A DNA stretch of 64,000 nucleotides, from contig NC_037093.1 of assembly GCF_002994745.2 (NCBI RefSeq), forward strand, positions 69,025,510 to 69,089,509. Reading direction: 5' to 3'. The translations under genes were made by a program, and so were the position numbers. Each line of letters begins with the position of its first letter. Position 1 is the first letter of the stretch. Below, piece by piece: positions 58,307-64,000 of the stretch. Under the pieces are notes generated by a model that saw only the letters and a list, made by a program, of their open reading frames with translations, was not told the origin of the DNA and did not search any database. Source of the stretch: Rosa chinensis. Lineage: Eukaryota; Streptophyta; Magnoliopsida; Rosales; Rosaceae.

Positions 58307-58965
58307 TGACCCACTGTCTGCTGTTGCCCTGTTGCCTCAGCGCTTGAGAATAGGTAAAGTTTCATGACTTTCATCAGTTATTTGAAGAGTATTTGTTATA
58401 TGATATATGTAGGTTATGTCTTCCTAGATTTCTCCTGTATTCATGTAGTCTTCTTTAAATCTATTTTGCGGCTCCTCCTCCTTGATGCTTTGATGTTGTT
58501 TTTTTTTTTTTGAATAAAATGTTAATTATGTAATCTAAAAGACTTTAGTTTCTAGTTAAAATTTACTAAGATTACCAACACAACATAATTTCCAGTGAAA
58601 ACATGCTCATCTCGAACAACACAAATTTTACTAATTAACTTTAATATAACCACCATGAGTTCTTAATTGTACGTTATTACACCATTTTTCCTCCACCAAC
58701 CCAATTTAATAAATGGTATTAAAGTAAATGCAAATCCCGAAAGTGGCAATTACTAATTACACACACAGTTCAAAAAACAGAAAAAAAAGAGCAGGACCAC
58801 CTCTTTTAAGTCTCTTCCCCTCTCTACTACATCTCTCGAAAACTCATCCTAACCTCTCTCACTTCCTATAAAACGCGATCGATCCCCTCACCCTCCCTCC
58901 ATGGACGGTCAAGCTCAGGTCCCCCCCCCCCCCTCCGCCGGCTCCCACACCTCCGGCATTGTCCC
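58307..58965 (+). other. Foreign segment embedded in the tandem array
   Basis: Replaces part of one array unit. The left portion (58307-58510) repeats sequence found at 53156 and 59517-59581. A T run at about 58498-58511 is followed by AT-rich sequence, then a promoter-like pyrimidine-rich region and the short frame at 58901. No stop-free long frame. Confidence 0.6.
58867..58873 (+). promoter_or_regulatory. TATA box of the embedded gene fragment
   Basis: TATAAAA, 28-34 bp before the ATG at 58901, preceded by CTCTCTACTACATCTCTC-like pyrimidine tracts. Confidence 0.4.
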
Positions 58966-58966
58966 C
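58901..58966 (+). pseudogene. Possible N-terminal fragment of a TATA-binding protein gene
   Basis: The ATG at 58901 opens MDGQAQVPPPPSAGSHTSGI and then VP before array sequence resumes. Plant TATA-binding proteins have a short variable N-terminus followed by H-P-S-G-I-V-P and the saddle domain, so the HTSGIVP match in frame, with a TATA box upstream, suggests a captured first exon. Seven residues are thin evidence. The 13-bp C run suggests slippage in the Pro tract. Confidence 0.3.
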
Positions 58967-59404
58967 GAGAAATCATTTTTTTATAAAATGGATATGGTAA
59001 GTAAAAAAAAATCTACAAACAAGAACGTAAAGAGAAAAACTTCATAACAACAACATACCAATAAAGTTAGTCTAAATAACCTTAAATAGGTTGAACCAAA
59101 AAAAAAAAAACGTTATCACTAGGGAGAATCAACATACCAAGAAAGTTAGCCTAAATAACCTTAAAAAAAATGTTATAGAAGAAATCTAGAAATCATTTTT
59201 TTTAAATGGATATGGTAAGTAAAAAAAATCTACAAACAAGAACGTAAAGAGAAAAACTTCATAACAACAACATACCAAAAAAGTAAGTCTAAATAACCTT
59301 AAATAGGTTGAACAAAAAAAAAAAAAATGTTATCACTAGGGAGAATCAACATACCAAAAAAGTTAGCCTAAATAACCTTAAAAAAAATGTTATAACTAGG
59401 GTGA
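58966..59404. repeat. Tandem array (part 2)
   Basis: Array sequence resumes mid-unit at GAGAAATCATTTTTT. Full marker repeats are at 59078 and 59295 (217 bp apart). These later units carry a shortened variant where ATAACCTTAAAAAAAATGTT replaces the GTGTTTCTCAATAG part. Confidence 0.85.
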
Positions 59405-59581
59405 ATCGAATCCCAGACTCCTTTAATGGGATAACTAAGCCACACCAAACCATACCAACAATTCATGAAGATAATTTAACTTTATTTTAGTTATATTTCA
59501 AAAAGTTATTGGGTCCCGTGACCCACTGTTCGCCGTTGTCCCCGTTGCCTCAGCGCTTGAGAATAGGTAAAGTTTCATGAC
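59405..59581. other. Spacer ending in a shared junction motif
   Basis: 59517-59581 (GTGACCCACTG to GGTAAAGTTTCATGAC) resembles 58305-58368. After the motif the sequence changes to retroelement. Confidence 0.5.
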
Positions 59582-59909
59582 TATTGCATGAGATTGTTTT
59601 GAGTGTAGAATAGTTAACCCCTAAACATTTGTGTGAAAAATAGAGTGAATATCTTGTGAGTTTATGGTTAACATGGTTTGACATGCATTCTCAATTTTGG
59701 TACGTTGAAATGACAAATTAGAGACATGCTACACATTTCAAAACGCAAGCATTTGATCCATGATCCATGAAGTTTAAAACCTAACTTGATTTTCATGCCC
59801 TATGTATTGTGTTCCTTGAGGAAATTGTTGGAAAGATTAGGTAGTTGTTGTAGTGTCGGATTTTGGTTAGTTTGCTTGAGGACAAGCAAAGTTCAAGTTT
59901 GGGGGTATT
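59582..59909 (+). mobile_element. 3' internal end of a Ty3/gypsy element
   Basis: Ends GAGGACAAGCAAAGTTCAAG and TTTGGGGGTATT, the characteristic sequence before the 3' LTR of many plant Ty3/gypsy elements. No pol coding remains. Confidence 0.65.
59895..59906 (+). other. Polypurine tract
   Basis: AAGTTTGGGGGT just before the LTR start at 59910. Confidence 0.55.
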
Positions 59910-62007
59910 TGTTGGATCATAATTCATATACATATTTGTGCCTTTTACTTGTTCTAAAGTCCAAATTTAATGTTGACTAATCCAATTTCATTATTTCCCT
60001 AATCTTATACTTTTGCTTAACCTTTCTGTTTATTTATATATATTTATTATGTTTTCCTTATCATGCTAGGAAATGATGGAGAAGAATGAAAATGCACTAA
60101 AAAGTCAACCTTAGAACATTTTCTTACTCCGGCTAGGAGAAAGTGAGCTAGACAAGGAAGAAGGAGCGGCCGCCTGAACAAATGAACTCCAAATGAGGTG
60201 AAACTCTGCAGATCAATTCTAGACATCCTAAGAAACATTTCTTATGCAGAGTGCAAGAGCCAGATAGAAGTGGAAGGCCTTTAAACAATCAATACAATTT
60301 TCTGCAGAAGCCAAACTGGAAAACTGGACCTGTAAGGAGTCTAGTAGCATTTCCGGCCCAACCACTATTCCAAAAGCTCTGAAATTCTAGAAGAATGATC
60401 TACACTCATAAAGGAACATTTGTTATGAAGAAGTCACGAGTAAAATCTGAACTTTTGGTGGAGAAATAATTGAAGGAATTAAGGGGCAGAAACTGATCTA
60501 AAACCAGCTCAATATTCACATGTTCATGTTTCCTACCCACATGAAGAAAGCTAGATGTTTTTCTCTTTTTCCTTGGATATATTTTTCTACTCCATTCTCT
60601 TTAATAGATCATCATCACTTCTATGTTTCTGCACCTTCATGCTTTGCTTTCATTTCATCATTACCCCATCTTTTACTTATTTTACAAACCACTCCCATAC
60701 TCCACTTTCATTATTTTTCTTTCTCTCATCATTTCACTCTTCTTTTTCTTCCCTATTTAAACACATTCTCCTCTCACTCTCATTAAACCAATTCCTTCAT
60801 CCCATTACATCTGATTTCTCTCTTCATCTCCTTCACAAAACCTCCATCTCCACCTCCCAAAATCCAAACCCACAATACCCAATCTACTCCATCATCACCA
60901 CCACAACTACCATCTTCCACCACCATAAACTTCATCACCACCACTCAAAGTTAGCCAAAGGAGCATCATATCTTCATCACCATTTCATTCATCATCACCA
61001 TCAAGAAGTTCATTATCCATCCATTCCACAATCAAGGAGGATTCAAGGAGCATTGAAGGAGAAAAATGAAGAAGAAGCTACCCATTGATTTGTCACGCTT
61101 CAACTAGTTCTTTCTTCCCTTAACTCTTTAATTTACCTTGATTTACTTTATAGATTTGATGTCAATTTGTATGATTATGAGTGAGTAGTTACTTTGTTGG
61201 GGCTAGGGTAGAAAGCCGTAGCCAAACTTGTATGAATTGATGTTTTAATTGACATTTGTTATTATTTGTGATTTTCATCTTCATATGCTAATTCAAGAAG
61301 TGAATGCATTCATTCAAACTTAACTATTTTGAATGTGTTATGTTTGTCATCTCATGAAAAAATGTTTAGGGAGTAGTTAACTTTGAACATTAATAGCATG
61401 ATAGCATCCTCTATGTGCATGTGAGGGTAGTGAGTTAAAATCACCTAGATCTAGGATTGGTTTGCTTGCTTGATTATCTAAACTCAAATCTTTATGCATC
61501 TAGGAGCAAGGAATTGATACTTATCCGGTAATATAACTTGTTCTTGGGTAGTTAGTTTCGCACTTATCCGGTGGAAATTGATAAAATAAAAGGTGTTTAA
61601 GCCTTTGTAGTCTTATCCGGATGCAAAAAGGGTAATTGGGAAATTAGAATAGTATCACTTGTATTTGAACTTCAATACTTGCAAGGGAAGTTAGTGGTAG
61701 ACAATCCAACCCCTAACTTCATCCATTATATTACTAGTTTAGTTTACATTTGAGCATTTAATTTAATTTGGTTCACTACTCTATCCAACAAACAATTTCA
61801 CTATCACCACAATGCACATACTCACCATGAGCCTAGATTTCCTTGTGAATTTAGGTTTGTGATTGTACATTTGCATATTCTAGCTCTCCTTAGGTTAACA
61901 CCCTAGCAAGTGAAAGGAATCCAATCCTCGTGGGTTCGACAATCTTTCTTAAATCCCTATACTATTACTTGTACCCCTTATACTTGAGGGTGGCTATTTG
62001 GCTAACA
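59910..62007 (+). repeat. 2.1-kb gypsy 3' LTR
   Basis: Starts TGTTGGATCATAATTC and ends TTTGGCTAACA. Includes CT-rich transcript-like sequence around 60580-60950, whose His/Ser/Phe-rich frames (60520-61088) are low complexity. The end region has CTCGTGGGTTCGACAATC and TTGTACCCCTTATAC. No partner LTR in the window. Confidence 0.65.
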
Positions 62008-62534
62008 GTATATATAGTTAATATTTATGTATTAAAAACTAGAATATTAGGAAACGTACATGTACTACTAATCTAGTATTAACTATATATACTCTAGTTT
62101 TCGACACATATACGGACTTTTTGGAAATATAATTATTTTCATAATAGTATTAACATTATTACTAATATTAGATTAGTTGTACATGTATTTTAAGTAACTT
62201 AGTAAAAAATCCTTAAATAATTAGTTTTATTGAACATGACTAAAATTTGATGTCATATATACATAAAAGAGCTATAATTGGATAAGGGAGATGAATACAA
62301 AGTTTTCAACAATATATCAAATTAAAAAATCTACTATTGTTCATTCTAATTTATATTATAAAAAATATTTGTTGTAAAGTTGGTAATACTAAAAACTGAA
62401 ATACCAAATTTGGTAATTATGATTAAATACTGAAAATTTTGGTTTGGTAATTGGTAGCTTCATTTTGAAATCGAAAGCTTTGGTTTTGAAGTTGGTAAGG
62501 CCTATAATCGATTCGAACCGACCGAGTGACATCC
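62008..62534 (+). repeat. Direct repeat, unit 1
   Basis: 527-bp unit from GTATATATAGTTAATATTTA to a CGAACCGACCGAGTGACATCC end. It is about 90% like 62739-63265. The end part is full of 'ACCGAAATACC' and 'TTTGGTTTGGTAATTGG' phrases typical of some plant non-autonomous elements. Confidence 0.8.
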
Positions 62535-62738
62535 CTAGCTAGGACTGCCATATTGTTTGGTTATTATTGAACCGACAGAATATCAACCGATTTGGTAAAC
62601 TGACTTTTTAGTAATCGAAACCGAAATTAAATATTACCGAAAAAGTTGGTTTGGTTTTGGTAAATACCAAATCTACCGATTATCTAAATATTAACTATCT
62701 ATACTCTAGTTTTCAAATATAATTAATTTCATAATAGA
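62535..62738. other. Spacer between the direct repeats
   Basis: 204 bp with further ACCGA/TCGGT phrases in both orientations, partly inverted relative to the repeat ends. Confidence 0.5.
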
Positions 62739-63265
62739 GTATATATAGTTAATATTTATTTTTTTAAAACTAGAATATTAGGAAATATACATGTAGTACT
62801 AATCTAGTATTAACTATATATACTGTAGTTTTCAATATATAAATACCGACTTTTTGGAAATATAATTATTTTCATAATAGTGTTAACATTATTACTAATA
62901 CTAGATTAGTACTACATGTATTTTAAGTAACTTAGTAAAAAAAATTCAATAATTGGTTTTATTGAACATGACAAAAATTTGATGTCATATGTACATAAAA
63001 GAGCTATAATTGGATAAGGGAGATGACTACAAAGTTTTCAACAATATATCAAATTAAAAAATCTACTATTGTTCATTCTAATTTATATTACAAAAAATAT
63101 TTGTTGTAAAGCTGATAATACCGAAAATCGAAATACCGAATTCGGTAGTTATGATTAAATACTAAAAATTTTGGTTTGGTAATTGGTAGCTCCATTTTGA
63201 AATCGAATGCTTTGGTTTTGAAGTTAGTAAGGCCTATAATCAATTTGAGCTGACCGAATGACAAC
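62739..63265 (+). repeat. Direct repeat, unit 2
   Basis: Second copy of 62008-62534 with substitutions and small indels throughout. Confidence 0.8.
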
Positions 63266-63394
63266 CTACTTTCTACTTAAAATTATGGACGACACACAAT
63301 TTTTGGCCAAAATTTTATATTTTTATTTTCTTACCAAAATTTTTATGTGCAACTTTTGGGACTCTTGTTGTTGTTTTGTTAGTTATTGTTATTG

Positions 63395-63868
63395 AATTAG
63401 AATTTTGTTTTGTTAGTGATTGCGGTTGTCAAGCATTCTTGGGCAAGGGGCTCGCGGTGATTGGCTTCGTGGTAACTACGGCTCTACAGTTGGTTGCAAA
63501 ACCAATTGATACTCTATACTGGCATTCGGTGCAATTCAAGAAGTACGTGTGTCTGCACTGGCACTGAGGAGACCTAGAGATGTGACTGCATTCCCACGCC
63601 GTTCATCATCTTTGGAGGGATAGTGGCCGCTGTGTTTACTACATGCCTGCTTCTCATTTTCAAGATGATCCGAGGTACCACTTACTGCAAATGGCTATCA
63701 TTTCTTCTCTTGTTGTTCGCATGCCTTTTCGGTTGGTTAGCGTACACAACCACGCTTTGCCCGTTTTGGCCATTGGTGGTATGGGCGGACATTGGGGTGT
63801 GCGCTGCAGTTTGCTTATTGATGACTTTTTGCTGCTACCGGAGATTTTTACTTTCCCACTTCAACTAG
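63395..63868 (+). pseudogene. Membrane-protein pseudogene (piece 2)
   Basis: Homologous to 53931-54127 over FVSDCGCQAFLGKGLAVIGF to FKKYVC, after the same TTTTGTTAG acceptor-like site. A 4-bp insertion (TACG) near 63544 shifts the frame, and a TAG follows near 63571. Downstream, another frame (63602 on) reads FGGIVAAVFTTCLLLIFKMI and three more hydrophobic stretches to the stop at 63866. Together this suggests a last exon of a four- or five-pass small membrane protein, now broken. Family not recognised. Confidence 0.55.
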
Positions 63869-64000
63869 GAGACTATTGATGCACCTACTTTTATATTATT
63901 TACTTGCTAAGTTATCTCAGTTTTAATATAGTTTAATGGCTACTAATTTCTAACCACATATTGGGTTTGATAAGCTTAATTATTGTAATATATAAGACCT
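63869..64000. other. 3' flank of the pseudogene
   Basis: AT-rich, with possible polyadenylation signals; no feature. Confidence 0.4.

Noticed and set aside
60520..61088. His/Ser/Phe-rich frames of 88 and 177 codons
   Set aside because: Pyrimidine-rich LTR sequence next to a recognisable polypurine tract; no protein family.
63395..63868. Assigning the membrane pseudogene to the DUF1218 family
   Set aside because: Small multi-pass size and Cys pattern only loosely recall it; I could not match defining residues.

Overview
The window is nuclear DNA of a flowering plant, most likely a eudicot. It has intron-bearing genes, long AT-rich spacers, long-LTR Ty3/gypsy retrotransposons, non-autonomous hAT, Mutator-like, Helitron and 'CATCTCCAACAG' elements, and a plant-only S-protein homologue family. 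The style of the repeats suggests Rosaceae, but nothing here proves it. I saw no operon, CRISPR array, rRNA or convincing tRNA gene.

Layout. 0-9.5 kb: a complete non-autonomous LTR retrotransposon (244-3330, TSD ATTAG), then small inverted-repeat elements, a SINE and AT-rich spacer. 9.5-15.4 kb: the only unbroken low-copy genes. A two-exon GPI-anchored beta-1,3-glucanase (9794-12054, +) converges on an eight-exon endonuclease V gene (15395-12925, -). A perfect-looking 150-bp tandem duplication sits between their 3' ends. 15.5-19.7 kb: two broken gypsy fragments head to tail, one split by a hAT-like element with an 8-bp TSD.

19,762-52,136: a tandem segmental duplication. The two copies are 17.5 and 14.9 kb and meet at a 12-bp repeat (37,223-37,246). 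Each holds a gypsy LTR-PBS-gag fragment, nested Mutator-like and hAT-like elements, a poly(A)-tailed retroposon, one intact S-protein homologue gene, Helitron termini and a 2.7-kb solo LTR. Copy 1 alone carries a second 2.67-kb solo LTR (25,347-28,019, TSD GTTTG), and copy 2 keeps the empty site. Divergence is uneven: roughly 1% at both ends and almost none in the middle. This could mean gene conversion of a real duplication, or a mis-joined pair of haplotypes.

52.1-64 kb: debris. It contains a possible transit-peptide exon, two pieces of an unrecognised membrane-protein gene (53.9 and 63.4 kb), an LTR-PBS-gag fragment of a Tekay-like gypsy element on the minus strand, a roughly 219-bp tandem array interrupted by what may be the promoter and first codons of a TATA-binding-protein gene, and the 3' end of another gypsy element with a 2.1-kb LTR.

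The genes do not form a pathway. The glucanase acts on cell-wall callose, endonuclease V on inosine-containing nucleic acid, and the S-protein homologues are secreted cysteine-rich proteins. The main interest lies in the duplication history and the nested insertions.
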